From assembly GCA_021772015.1 (NCBI GenBank), contig JAETNS010000019.1, forward strand, positions 1-48,134: a stretch of DNA of 48,134 bases, given 5' to 3'. Source of the stretch: Prevotellaceae bacterium. GTDB lineage: Bacteria > Bacteroidota > Bacteroidia > Bacteroidales > Muribaculaceae. Every line of letters starts with the position of its first letter. Position 1 is the first letter of the stretch. This document shows positions 35,416-43,882 of this stretch, one piece after another. The notes under the pieces are model-generated. The model was given only the letters and a program-made list of their open reading frames with translations. It did no database searches and was not told the DNA's origin. The position numbers and the translations under genes were made by a program.

Positions 35416-36743
35416 CGCAATCCGAATTTTTCCATTTTACGGTAAAGACTCTGGCGGGTCACACCGAGTTCGGCGGCAGCCTGCGAGATATTCCCGTCAT
35501 GACGTTGCAACGCATCGGCGATTCTCTCGCGCTCGATCTCCTCAAGTGTCCCGGTCGCGGTAGTGACCGTTGCCGTAGAGAGGGGAACTCCTCCCAGCCC
35601 TTCGCTATGTTTAAAGTCATCAGCAGTCAACAGCTTTTTCCCGCTGATCAGCATAGTCCTTTCCACCAGATTCTTCAACTCACGGATATTGCCGGGCCAT
35701 GACCGTCCTGTCAGCCAAGCCTCCGCCTCCGTAGACAAACGAGAGATCTCCACCCCATGCGCTGCCGCTCCTTTCGTCAGGAAAAGACGGGCAAGAGCCG
35801 GAATATCACCGCTACGTTGACGCAACGGCGGCAATTCTATATTGACAAGGCTTATTCGGTAATAAAGATCTTCCCTGAACTCACGGGCCGCGACCATCCG
35901 GGGCAGATCGGCATTGGTCGCGCAGACAACCCTGATATCGACAGATTTTGTGGCACTTGATCCCAACGGCTCGAATTTCTGCTCCTGAAGTACCCGCAAC
36001 AGTTTGACCTGTGAAAAAGGGTCAAGTTCCCCGATCTCGTCAAGAAATATCGTGCCCCCGTCAGCTGCCTCGAATCGTCCCACCCGATCGGCGACAGCAC
36101 CTGTGAATGCACCTTTCTTATGGCCGAACATCTCGCTCTCGAACAGCGAAGAGGATATTCCTCCCAGATTGACCTTGACAAAAGGTTTGTCAGCCCGTCG
36201 GCTGTTTCGATGCAACGCTTCGGCGACAAGCTCCTTGCCGGTGCCGCTTTCCCCGGTAATCAATACAGGAGCATTTGTCGGAGCGATCTTTGCGACAGTC
36301 TCCAAGACAGACTCCAGTTTTGGATCAGATCCGACAATAAAGTCTCTTATCAGACCCGATGCACCCTCAGGCGGACGTTGCATCTCCAACGCGACACTTA
36401 TTCTCTCCAACAAACGCCGGTTGTCCCAAGGCTTTGTTATGAAGTCGAACGCTCCGGCTCTCATTCCCTCCACAGCCAATTCAATGGATCCCCAAGCCGT
36501 CATGAGTATGACAGGGACCGAGGGGAGGAACACTCGGATCTGCCTCAACAGAGTCAACCCCTCTTCTCCCGACGTGAAACGGGAGAAATTCATGTCGAGA
36601 AGCACCAGTGACGGGGCTTTACGCCTGACCTCCTCCATTGCCTCTGCCGGAGAAGAGGCAAAACGGGCCGCATACCCGGCCCTACGGGTCAGAAAAGAAA
36701 GAGAGGAACGGATAGCGGCATCATCGTCAACTATTAGTATCAT
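35412..36743 (-). CDS. Sigma-54-dependent NtrC-family response regulator
   Basis: 443 residues from the ATG at 36741-36743 (MILIVDDDAAIRSSL). The receiver has its acidic pocket at D6-D8 and phosphoacceptor D50. The central AAA+ domain has Walker A GESGTGKE, the sigma-54-contacting GAFTGA loop and Walker B GTIFLDE. The C-terminus is a Fis-type helix-turn-helix (ISQAAAELGVTRQSLYRKM). It activates sigma-54 promoters on phosphorylation by the neighbouring kinase. The position right behind the efflux genes points to that operon as target. The -7-like TAATTTTG at 36749-36756 would give it an almost leaderless private transcript. Confidence 0.94.
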   Translation of the reverse strand: MILIVDDDAAIRSSLSFLTRRAGYAARFASSPAEAMEEVRRKAPSLVLLDMNFSRFTSGEEGLTLLRQIRVFLPSVPVILMTAWGSIELAVEGMRAGAFDFITKPWDNRRLLERISVALEMQRPPEGASGLIRDFIVGSDPKLESVLETVAKIAPTNAPVLITGESGTGKELVAEALHRNSRRADKPFVKVNLGGISSSLFESEMFGHKKGAFTGAVADRVGRFEAADGGTIFLDEIGELDPFSQVKLLRVLQEQKFEPLGSSATKSVDIRVVCATNADLPRMVAAREFREDLYYRISLVNIELPPLRQRSGDIPALARLFLTKGAAAHGVEISRLSTEAEAWLTGRSWPGNIRELKNLVERTMLISGKKLLTADDFKHSEGLGGVPLSTATVTTATGTLEEIERERIADALQRHDGNISQAAAELGVTRQSLYRKMEKFGLR

Positions 36744-36748
36744 GAACG

Positions 36749-36756
36749 CAAAATTA
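36749..36756 (-). promoter_or_regulatory. -7 element candidate for the response regulator gene
   Basis: The minus strand reads TAATTTTG, ending six bases before the start codon at 36743. No -33 TTG was seen, so it may be fortuitous. Confidence 0.35.
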
Positions 36757-36779
36757 ATCAAACAGAAGTAAATGGTAAA

Positions 36780-36800
36780 ATAATTTTGAACAGTTACTTA
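36780..36800. repeat. Efflux-operon intergenic motif, copy B
   Basis: TTTTGAACAGTTACTTA (36784-36800), extended by ATAA to 21 bases, is the exact reverse complement of 41743-41763. It lies between the TolC stop and the response-regulator start. Confidence 0.7.
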
Positions 36801-36823
36801 CCTTATAATACTATCGGCCGGAT

Positions 36824-38311
36824 CTACGAGCCACTGTGGATGACATTACTGAAATCCGCCTCAATAGGAACTCCCTCTTCCATATCCCACAGCGTCAGGC
36901 TGCGTAGCTGATAGTAATAATACCAATAGAGATACAGCTCATTGAGATATTTCAACCGTGCCGAATCCTTGTTTTCCTGAGAATTGTTAAGATCGAGGGC
37001 TGAAAGCCGTCCGATCATGAAAGTCTCGACCGAACTGTCATAACGGCGCGTCGCGATCTCGTCGGCGCGGATAGCCATTCCAAGCTGCGACTGCTGATTG
37101 TTGAATCGTTCGACCAGCACAAACAGGTCCTGACAGAAATCCTGGCGTTCCTTTCTCAACGTGCTTTCGGTCAAGGCCCGCTGGCTCCTGGCTGTCTCGA
37201 CACGGCCTTTCCGTTTCCCCCAGTCAACCAAAGGGATTGAGATGCCGATCTCCACGATCCGGTTGTCACGCAGATTTCTGTATGTCCCTGTCAAAGTGTT
37301 GTCCGACCCGGTGAATCCGACCTGTGCGAACAGGTTTATCTGGCGCATATCCCCCTTAGCCTTCGCCACCTCGTAGTCGGCCTCAAGCTGACGGCGACGG
37401 ATGTTCAAGGCCAAGGGATTATTGGCCAAGGCAAGGTCAAGGGCGTTCTCATATTCAACCTTGGGGGCGGTTCCGTCGGCCGGAGCCACGGGGACAAGTT
37501 CCTCCGTCTCGGGAAGGTCAAGAAACGATCGCAACTGAAACATCGCGCTCTTCACCTCGCTCTTGCCGGACATCAGCGACGAACGGGAGTTGAGCAGGTT
37601 CAATTCTATCTGGAGCAGGTCATTTCCGCTGATACGCCCCATCTCACGCTGCACTTTGGCGGCCTCATACATTTTCTCCGCGTTGTCTACGTTCTGGATG
37701 GCATTGGAGAGGGTTTCACGGGCGGTCAACAAAGTGAAGAAATAACGTATCGCGGTCAAGGCCACCTCCTCCGTGGCCATGACATAGTTGGCTTTGGCTT
37801 CCCGGTAACGGACCGGCCCGATACGGCGGTCCCATTTGACATCATTGACCCCGAACAGCGGCTGGTTGAACTTCAATGCCACAGGGACCGACATATACAG
37901 GTTGCCTGTCTCGCCTGAAAGCTGGCGGATGAAGTCAAGCGACGATGTCAAGGTCAATGTGCCGCCCGTCAGCCATACACGCTGCTCTATATTGAGACTC
38001 CCTTGCAGTTTTAGATTGTCGTCGCTCAGGAAAGTGTATGAGCCATCCTGGTTCTGCCATGAGTTATACCGTTTGTTATACGAAGGAAGTGTCCCGTTGA
38101 ACGTGACTTCCGGTAACAGCTTGGCGCGATAAGTGCGATACTCCCAATATGCCGACCGCAGGGAGTTGGCGGCCACCTCCGCATCGACGCTTCTCTCTCT
38201 GGCCAGGGAGATGGCCTCCCGCAGGGTGATGTTTCTCTCCGAAAACCCTGCGGGAGCCGCCATTCCCGCAACAAGGAGAAGCAGCGATATACGCAATAGA
38301 CCTGAAATCAT
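36824..38311 (-). CDS. TolC-family outer membrane efflux protein
   Basis: 495 residues from the ATG at 38309-38311, which gives a signal peptide (MISGLLRISLLLLVAG). A TTG five codons upstream is less likely. Two OEP repeats of long coiled helices surround a short beta strand pair, with typical segments such as LREAISLARERSVDAEVAANSL and ALANNPLALNIRRRQLEADYEVAKAK. It forms the outer-membrane exit duct for the pump encoded by the four preceding genes. Confidence 0.92.
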   Translation of the reverse strand: MISGLLRISLLLLVAGMAAPAGFSERNITLREAISLARERSVDAEVAANSLRSAYWEYRTYRAKLLPEVTFNGTLPSYNKRYNSWQNQDGSYTFLSDDNLKLQGSLNIEQRVWLTGGTLTLTSSLDFIRQLSGETGNLYMSVPVALKFNQPLFGVNDVKWDRRIGPVRYREAKANYVMATEEVALTAIRYFFTLLTARETLSNAIQNVDNAEKMYEAAKVQREMGRISGNDLLQIELNLLNSRSSLMSGKSEVKSAMFQLRSFLDLPETEELVPVAPADGTAPKVEYENALDLALANNPLALNIRRRQLEADYEVAKAKGDMRQINLFAQVGFTGSDNTLTGTYRNLRDNRIVEIGISIPLVDWGKRKGRVETARSQRALTESTLRKERQDFCQDLFVLVERFNNQQSQLGMAIRADEIATRRYDSSVETFMIGRLSALDLNNSQENKDSARLKYLNELYLYWYYYYQLRSLTLWDMEEGVPIEADFSNVIHSGS

Positions 38312-38374
38312 TATCTTCAAATTCAAATCAAAAGCAATAAGTACATTTTCGGTATCTGCGTAATTGACACAATG

Positions 38375-39043
38375 TCATTTTACAAGATGACCGTCAAAGA
38401 GATGGATGACACGGTCTGTGTCGCGGGCCTGCGCCTCGTTATGCGTGACCATTATTATGGTCTTCCCTTCGCGGTTCAACCCATGAAGCAATTGCATGAC
38501 CTCCTCGCTCATCCGGGAGTCGAGGTTGCCGGTAGGCTCGTCGGCCAGTATGATCGAAGGATTTCCCACTATCGCGCGGGCGATGGCCACACGTTGGGCC
38601 TGTCCTCCCGAAAGCTGGGCGGGGAAATGGGTGACGCGATGTGACAACCCGACTTTCTCCAACGCCTCAACGACTGCTTTCTTACGGTCACGGCTGCCTT
38701 TGCGATAAGTCAGCGGCACCATGACATTGTCCATTACGCTCAATGTCGGGATAAGATGGAAACTCTGGAAGACGAAACCAAGATTCTCATTCCGGAAACG
38801 GGCAAGATCCTTGTCGCGGATCCCTGTCAGATCTTTGCCGAAAAACTCCACCGTGCCGCCTGACGGTCGGTCAAGCAGTCCCATGATGTTCAGGAGGGTC
38901 GATTTCCCGCACCCCGAAGGCCCCATAATGGAAAGGAATTCCCCTTTCCTGACCTCTATGTTGATTCCTTCGAGAGCCTGGGTCTCGATAGTCTTGGTTG
39001 TGTAGACTTTGTTGATGTCTGAAAGTTTTATGATTGTTTCCAT
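38375..39043 (-). CDS. ABC transporter ATPase, MacB/LolD type
   Basis: 222 residues. Walker A is GPSGCGKST, the signature motif is [14 protein letters not shown], Walker B is [12 protein letters not shown], and the H-loop is MVTHNEAQA. The short form without fused membrane segments is typical of MacB-like and lipoprotein-release systems. It drives the two permeases encoded just before it. Confidence 0.95.
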   Translation of the reverse strand: METIIKLSDINKVYTTKTIETQALEGINIEVRKGEFLSIMGPSGCGKSTLLNIMGLLDRPSGGTVEFFGKDLTGIRDKDLARFRNENLGFVFQSFHLIPTLSVMDNVMVPLTYRKGSRDRKKAVVEALEKVGLSHRVTHFPAQLSGGQAQRVAIARAIVGNPSIILADEPTGNLDSRMSEEVMQLLHGLNREGKTIIMVTHNEAQARDTDRVIHLFDGHLVK

Positions 39044-39064
39044 TATATTATTACTTTTGTTGAA

Positions 39065-40381
39065 TTATTCTTTACTGCGTAGGGAATCCACAATTTCGAC
39101 GCGGCCGGCATTGATGGCAGGGATAATAGTTCCGACAATCACACAGATGAGTATGACACCGTAGACAATCGCCGATATTATCGCGAAATGCTCGCCGAAA
39201 TGGGTCACCCAGTTATCCACTACATTCAAATGGCCGTTGTTGACATACCCTTCATCCAGACCATTGCGCAGGGCATATTGCCAATAGATCAGGAAGCCGG
39301 CAACACACGCCCCTGTGGCCAACAATATGTTCTCGCCGACCATCATTCCCACAATCCCGCGACGGGTGCATCCGAATGTGCGCCGTATGCCTATTTCCGA
39401 CATCCGTTTGCGGGTCTGGAGCCAGAATGTCCCCACAATGCCCAACACCAGATTTACAAAAAAGAAACCGGCGAGGATATATCTAAGTTTCATCTGGTTA
39501 GGTATGCCAAGAGACATGACCGTCCTTTCGAGAAACCTGTCATATGTCTCGACCGAACGCAGATAGAAATTGCCCGTAGTCAGCTGTTTTACTCCCCATT
39601 GGGCGAGCTGCTCGCATTCACTTTCGATATTAAGATTCTCTTTCATACGGATCACCGCTTTGAAAGCACGCTGTGGCTGATCATCGAAAAGGCCGTCTCC
39701 ATTATAAAACATGGCGCAATATGATCTATAAGGCTTCTGGTGCTTTATTCCTTCCACCACTCCCACGACTGTCATATGTTTTATCTCTCCCTTGGACCCG
39801 CGAAGGAATTTCTTTCCCAACGGGTTTTCACCGGGCCAATACACTTCGCCGAGTTGACGGGTTATGATGACATGTTCACCAAGGGTCATATTTACGTCGG
39901 AAAGTTGCTCGGCTGTGGGTGTCCCGGGGACAGACTTTATCCCCATTGTCTGGAAAAAATCTGTACCGCGATGGAAATAAAATACATTGACGACCCCGGC
40001 CACGCTGTCAACCGCGTCATTGCCACTGCGGAGTTGATCAAGTGTATTGGATTCATTACCGGGCAATCCGAAACCTTTGTCAATCGTGACAGACTCCACT
40101 CCGGGATAATTCCGCAACTTCATAAGCACCGCCTCGACATCGGCGGCATTGACATCAAGGGAATCACGGGAGGCATCGAATCCCGGAGCATCCGGCGACA
40201 AGGATACGATATCGGCAACAAGCAGCCGGTCATGGTCGTAACCCATCGGCATCGATGAATCGGAAATGGCGACGGCCACAGGATCGGCTATGATCCAGGT
40301 AACGATCGAGATTATGATCAGTTCGACGAATATCCAGGCGTTTGCGCGCCTGTTGTTCCATAAGTTTTTTATTTTTGACAT
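39065..40381 (-). CDS. FtsX/MacB-like ABC transporter permease (second)
   Basis: 438 residues. One N-terminal helix (WIFVELIIISIVTWIIAD) precedes a large periplasmic domain of MacB-PCD type. Three C-terminal helices contain the FtsX core, including RKRMSEIGIRRTFGCTRRGIVGMMVGENILL. It shares this architecture with the upstream permease but is clearly divergent from it, so the pump is probably a heterodimer. Confidence 0.9.
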   Translation of the reverse strand: MSKIKNLWNNRRANAWIFVELIIISIVTWIIADPVAVAISDSSMPMGYDHDRLLVADIVSLSPDAPGFDASRDSLDVNAADVEAVLMKLRNYPGVESVTIDKGFGLPGNESNTLDQLRSGNDAVDSVAGVVNVFYFHRGTDFFQTMGIKSVPGTPTAEQLSDVNMTLGEHVIITRQLGEVYWPGENPLGKKFLRGSKGEIKHMTVVGVVEGIKHQKPYRSYCAMFYNGDGLFDDQPQRAFKAVIRMKENLNIESECEQLAQWGVKQLTTGNFYLRSVETYDRFLERTVMSLGIPNQMKLRYILAGFFFVNLVLGIVGTFWLQTRKRMSEIGIRRTFGCTRRGIVGMMVGENILLATGACVAGFLIYWQYALRNGLDEGYVNNGHLNVVDNWVTHFGEHFAIISAIVYGVILICVIVGTIIPAINAGRVEIVDSLRSKE

Positions 40382-40431
40382 TGCTTGAAATGATTTTTAT
40401 TTGTCCGGAAGGAAGAGAGTTACCATGATGA

Positions 40432-41715
40432 TTATCTAAGACATTCCGTGACCTGCTTTCTTACGGAAATCCAGGCAGGGATCATGGCCGACAGCAGATT
40501 GAGAATGACGCATAGCAGGAATGCGGCCGCGAAGACAGCCGGGGCAAAAAGAATGTCGGATGAAAGAGCTGAGGCTGTCGCCGTTGGATTCACCTCCTCG
40601 TTGAGCAAAGTCAACAGTGATCCTGAAGTCGCCCAAAGAGCTGTCCATACGATCATCAAACCGACAACACCTCCTACCATCGTAAGCAAAAGGTTCTCCC
40701 ACAAGACCTGCCCCAGCAATCTCGGGCGGGTGGCTCCGAACGACCGTCTGACTCCAAGTTCGGAGGAGCGCATCTCCATCCGGCTTGAGATAAGCCCGCT
40801 GAGATTAAGTGCCGGGACAACCAGCAAGACAAGGACAACCAGCAGGTTCTGGCGCAATATTGATTTCCACGAGACATAATCCTCGACATTAGATGGGTTG
40901 ACGGCCCATGCGAGATGAGACTTGGGGTAATCGAAGAAATCGACCTCGTATCTTGATTGCGAATTGTTGCGCCGCCGGGCGATTTCCGATATTTCCTTCC
41001 TCAACGCGTCACCGTCAGAAGCCGTAATGGTCACTACCATCGATCCGACAAAAGCCTCCCTGTCGAGATCATACCCTTTCTCTGTGGAATAAGGCATCAT
41101 GACATCGGCATAAGAATCGCTCATAAGCGAACTGCCCGACTCTATGACCCCGACGACACGGAAATCCCGGAAGTTTATCTTCATGGTCTTGCCGACCGCC
41201 CCTGTCTCGCTGCCGAACATGCGCCGGGCCGTACAGTCGGTGATGACTGCCACGCGACGACCCGTCGAAAGATCCTCTTCGGTGAACGGTTTGCCTTCAA
41301 TGAACCGGAATGGATAAATTTTGAAGAACGCGGGGTCGGTCAGGCGCGGTGTAACCTTGATTTCCTGCAATGTTTCGGGATGCTGGAGGTAGATCTGCGG
41401 ATCCCACATCTCATATGTCGCGGATACATTGGTGGCAGTCTTCAACTTGTATAGGTGATCCTTGACCAGTTCATATCCCAGACGGCTTTGCATCAGGCGT
41501 CCGGAAGCAGGCTCTGACCATTGTACGGATCTGAAATAATAGGTCTGCATCCTGTTTGTCTCGGGATAAATCGGAGCGATTTTTACATAATAGATGACAG
41601 CGAACAGGGTCGTAGTCGCGATCGCCAGGGCTGTACCGCTTATGTATATCGCGGAAAACAACTTGTTGGCGAACATCATACGCCATGCCTGTTTGAAATA
41701 GGTTGTGATTGACAT
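40432..41715 (-). CDS. FtsX/MacB-like ABC transporter permease (first)
   Basis: 427 residues from the ATG at 41713-41715 (MSITTYFKQAWRMMFANKL). A TTG at 41757 extends the frame by 14 codons but would place the start inside the repeated motif. One N-terminal helix is followed by a periplasmic PCD domain and three C-terminal helices with the FtsX motif MRSSELGVRRSFGATRPRLLGQVLWENLL. It probably handles substrate in the periplasm for delivery to HlyD-TolC. Confidence 0.9.
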   Translation of the reverse strand: MSITTYFKQAWRMMFANKLFSAIYISGTALAIATTTLFAVIYYVKIAPIYPETNRMQTYYFRSVQWSEPASGRLMQSRLGYELVKDHLYKLKTATNVSATYEMWDPQIYLQHPETLQEIKVTPRLTDPAFFKIYPFRFIEGKPFTEEDLSTGRRVAVITDCTARRMFGSETGAVGKTMKINFRDFRVVGVIESGSSLMSDSYADVMMPYSTEKGYDLDREAFVGSMVVTITASDGDALRKEISEIARRRNNSQSRYEVDFFDYPKSHLAWAVNPSNVEDYVSWKSILRQNLLVVLVLLVVPALNLSGLISSRMEMRSSELGVRRSFGATRPRLLGQVLWENLLLTMVGGVVGLMIVWTALWATSGSLLTLLNEEVNPTATASALSSDILFAPAVFAAAFLLCVILNLLSAMIPAWISVRKQVTECLR

Positions 41716-41742
41716 CGGTTTATTGTTCAATATGTTTTGTGT

Positions 41743-41763
41743 TAAGTAACTGTTCAAAATTAT
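41743..41763. repeat. Efflux-operon intergenic motif, copy C
   Basis: TAAGTAACTGTTCAAAA and four further bases form the exact reverse complement of copy B (36780-36800). It faces copy D (41794-41810) as an inverted repeat with a 34-base spacer. Confidence 0.75.
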
Positions 41764-41793
41764 TATATATTAACTGATCTCATTATTTCAATG

Positions 41794-41810
41794 TTTTGAC
41801 CAGTTACTTA
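41794..41810. repeat. Efflux-operon intergenic motif, copy D
   Basis: TTTTGACCAGTTACTTA overlaps the stop codon of the HlyD-like gene. It differs from copy B at one of 17 bases and forms the other arm of the inverted repeat with copy C. Confidence 0.7.
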
Positions 41811-43061
41811 ATGATTCAGATTGACTCGTTTTGCATCTCCAAATGACGCGGTTGAGGAACTTACGATCTCTTCGCCCGGTTCGATACCGCTTACCACTTC
41901 GACAAAATCATATCCCGCGCTTCCAAGTCTCACGTTACGCCGTTCAAGATGGTCGGCTCCGCGTGGACGTACATATAAGGTATAGATGTTAGGCCCGGAA
42001 TAAAAAGGAAGATTGGGTATCCTGATGACATCTTTCCTCATGCCGTTTGAGATTTTAATATCTGACTTCACTCCGGGACGCAATGAGGACAGACTGTCAT
42101 TGTCAAGTGTGACTGTTACCTCTATCAGGCCGTTGCTTGAGACGGGAGCGATCGTGCTGACAAAACCTTCTGCATGATTGCTGCCGAAGATCACATGGAC
42201 ACGATTTCCGGGATTGATCTCCTGTGCGTTGGCCTCTGTGACAGTCGCGTCGATCCTGTAATGGCCAAGATCGGAAATAACCGCAAGTTGTTGTCCTTGA
42301 CCGACAGTCGCTCCAAGGCGATCGGATATCGAGGTTACTGTGGCCCGGCGTGGCGATCGTATCTCCGCATCGGCCCTTATGCGAGCGGCCTGCGCGAGAT
42401 TATGCTCCTTGATCGAGATCTCAAGCAATTTCGAGTCATTCTCAGACCGCAACATTTTCTCCTCGTTTGAGAGCTGTACTCGGAGCTGTTCAAGCTCAAG
42501 GCGTTGGGTGCGTAACGCCAGTTCGGCTTCCCTGACCCGGTCTGTGGTGCCGCTGCCGATACTGTCGAGGTAACGTTCGTTGGCCAGCTCCACCTCCTGG
42601 CGGCGCAACTTCATGTCTGCCACATTTATCTGCATCCGAAGGTCTGACATGCGTGTCTGATGCGACGCTTTCAAACGTTGGTGGTCGAGACGCATCATGG
42701 CCAGTTCGTCTCGCTCGGCAGCCTCACGGGCCGAAGCCTCTCCGAGGTCAAGTTTCAACAACGGCGCACCCTCCTCGACAATATCGCCGCTATGATGATA
42801 GACTTCAAGTATCTTTGAATTGACCGGCGAGACGATGACCTCCTCGAACGCGGCCACTATCGTCCCGTTGCCGCTGACCGCCGCGTCGATGTCTCCCCGG
42901 TCTGCCGCCGCCAGCCGTATGTCGGCGATATTGACACTCTCCTCGGCCAGCGAGCCGACTGCCACAACGGCTGACATGATCACTACTGCCAGCCCACCCC
43001 ATATCAGGAGTCTTTTGCGCCTGCGTTGTCTTATCTTCTGTTTCGGAATTTCTCTGTCCAT
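41808..43061 (-). CDS. HlyD/MacA-type membrane fusion (adaptor) protein
   Basis: 417 residues. A basic cytoplasmic tip (RQRRRKRLLIWGG) precedes one membrane helix (about 19-38). Split biotinyl-lipoyl halves (VSPVNSKILEVYHHSGDIVEEGAPLLKLD and IRSPRRATVTSISDRLGATVGQGQQLAVISD in part) flank a long coiled-coil hairpin at about 105-230. Beta-barrel and membrane-proximal domains follow. It bridges the inner-membrane ABC permeases and TolC. As the first gene, its upstream region controls the operon. Confidence 0.92.
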   Translation of the reverse strand: MDREIPKQKIRQRRRKRLLIWGGLAVVIMSAVVAVGSLAEESVNIADIRLAAADRGDIDAAVSGNGTIVAAFEEVIVSPVNSKILEVYHHSGDIVEEGAPLLKLDLGEASAREAAERDELAMMRLDHQRLKASHQTRMSDLRMQINVADMKLRRQEVELANERYLDSIGSGTTDRVREAELALRTQRLELEQLRVQLSNEEKMLRSENDSKLLEISIKEHNLAQAARIRADAEIRSPRRATVTSISDRLGATVGQGQQLAVISDLGHYRIDATVTEANAQEINPGNRVHVIFGSNHAEGFVSTIAPVSSNGLIEVTVTLDNDSLSSLRPGVKSDIKISNGMRKDVIRIPNLPFYSGPNIYTLYVRPRGADHLERRNVRLGSAGYDFVEVVSGIEPGEEIVSSSTASFGDAKRVNLNH

Positions 43062-43091
43062 TGAATATTTGATATTTACCCCTCACTAATG

Positions 43092-43107
43092 GTCAAATAT
43101 CATACCA
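43092..43107 (-). promoter_or_regulatory. Sigma-54-like -24/-12 element before the efflux operon
   Basis: The minus strand reads TGGTATGATATTTGAC. It has GG, a ten-base spacing and TTG at -12, but the last consensus base pair is GA instead of GC. Transcription would begin near 43081, about 20 bases before the HlyD start. No TAnnTTTG element was found in this gap on this strand. The linked regulator is sigma-54-dependent. Confidence 0.35.
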
Positions 43108-43179
43108 AAACACAAATCGCCCTATAAACCAGAGAGTTACATCTACAAACCATTGTCCGATAACGTACACTTGGATCTT

Positions 43180-43202
43180 TTTGCGGACAAACTTTGCGGA
43201 CA
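43180..43202. repeat. Tandem TTTGCGGACA sites in the divergent efflux/rplM region
   Basis: TTTGCGGACA occurs at 43180-43189 and 43193-43202. An inverted half-site TTGTCCG lies at 43153-43159. These could bind an activator or repressor of the efflux operon. Confidence 0.45.
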
Positions 43203-43226
43203 GCAGCCGGCATTGCTGACAAAAAT

Positions 43227-43257
43227 TTGCATATCTCACTGATAATTTGTAACTTTG
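43227..43257 (+). promoter_or_regulatory. Promoter of the rplM-rpsI operon
   Basis: TTG at 43227-43229 and TAACTTTG at 43250-43257 are separated by 20 bases, an excellent Bacteroidetes promoter. Transcription should begin near 43263. Confidence 0.85.
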
Positions 43258-43262
43258 CAGTC

Positions 43263-43369
43263 CGATTGCTATCCAAATCTCGTTTTTGGCTTAGGTCGCA
43301 GCCCTCCTTTGGCCGGGATGTCTGTGGCGGAAAGCCATGTAAATCAATTTATTAATCAAACATTAAGAA
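43263..43369 (+). promoter_or_regulatory. Structured leader of rplM, possible ribosomal-protein autoregulation site
   Basis: About 105 bases separate the start of transcription and the GTG start codon. CCAAA/TTTGG (about 43274-43290) and TGGC/GCCA (about 43325-43338) form small hairpins, with complementary GGTCGC and GGC/GCC segments between them. No terminator is present. Confidence 0.4.
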
Positions 43370-43849
43370 GTGGATACTTTAAGCTACAAAACCCTTACCC
43401 CCAATGCCGAGAGCGTAAAGAAGGAATGGGTCCTCATCGATGCCACCGATCAGGTGCTCGGTCGACTCTGCTCTCAGGTGGCCAAAATCCTCCGAGGCAA
43501 AAACAAGCCCAGCTACTCCCCCAACGTGGCTTGCGGCGACAATGTCATCATCATCAACGCCGACAAGGTTGTCCTGACCGGCAAAAAGATGACTGACAGG
43601 ATCTATTACCGCTACACCGGATATCCCGGTGGACAGCGCGAGGAGACCCCCGAGACACTGATGAAGAAGTCGTTCAACAAGCACCTCAAACCGGGTATGC
43701 ACCCCCTCTACATCCATGTAGTCAAGGGCATGCTCCCCAAGAACCGCCTCGGTCGCCAGCTCATCAAGAACCTCCATGTCTACAATGGTTCCAACCATCC
43801 CCACGAGGCTCAGAACCCCAAGGTGATTGACATCAACACTATCAAGTAA
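43370..43849 (+). CDS. rplM: 50S ribosomal protein L13
   Basis: 159 residues beginning at a GTG (MDTLSYKTLTPNAE). Conserved L13 segments are WVLIDATDQVLGRLCSQVAKIL, GDNVIIINADKV, YYRYTGYPGG and HVVKGMLPKNRLGR. It binds 23S rRNA early in large-subunit assembly. It precedes rpsI with a 33-base gap, the conserved L13-S9 pair. Confidence 0.98.
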   Translation: MDTLSYKTLTPNAESVKKEWVLIDATDQVLGRLCSQVAKILRGKNKPSYSPNVACGDNVIIINADKVVLTGKKMTDRIYYRYTGYPGGQREETPETLMKKSFNKHLKPGMHPLYIHVVKGMLPKNRLGRQLIKNLHVYNGSNHPHEAQNPKVIDINTIK

Positions 43850-43882
43850 CATTTGCCAACCTAAACAGAATCCGAAACCTCT

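Noticed and set aside
40432-41757. TTG start at 41757 for the first permease
   Set aside because: It falls inside the repeated intergenic motif and adds 14 residues without family resemblance; the ATG at 41713-41715 is better.
41787-41802. Second sigma-54-like element (minus strand TGGTCAAAACATTGAA) at the end of the HlyD gene
   Set aside because: Mismatches in both the -24 and -12 cores, and it coincides with the repeated motif that explains the sequence better.
43379-43852. Minus-strand open frame opposite rplM
   Set aside because: Complete overlap with a certain ribosomal gene and no independent signal.
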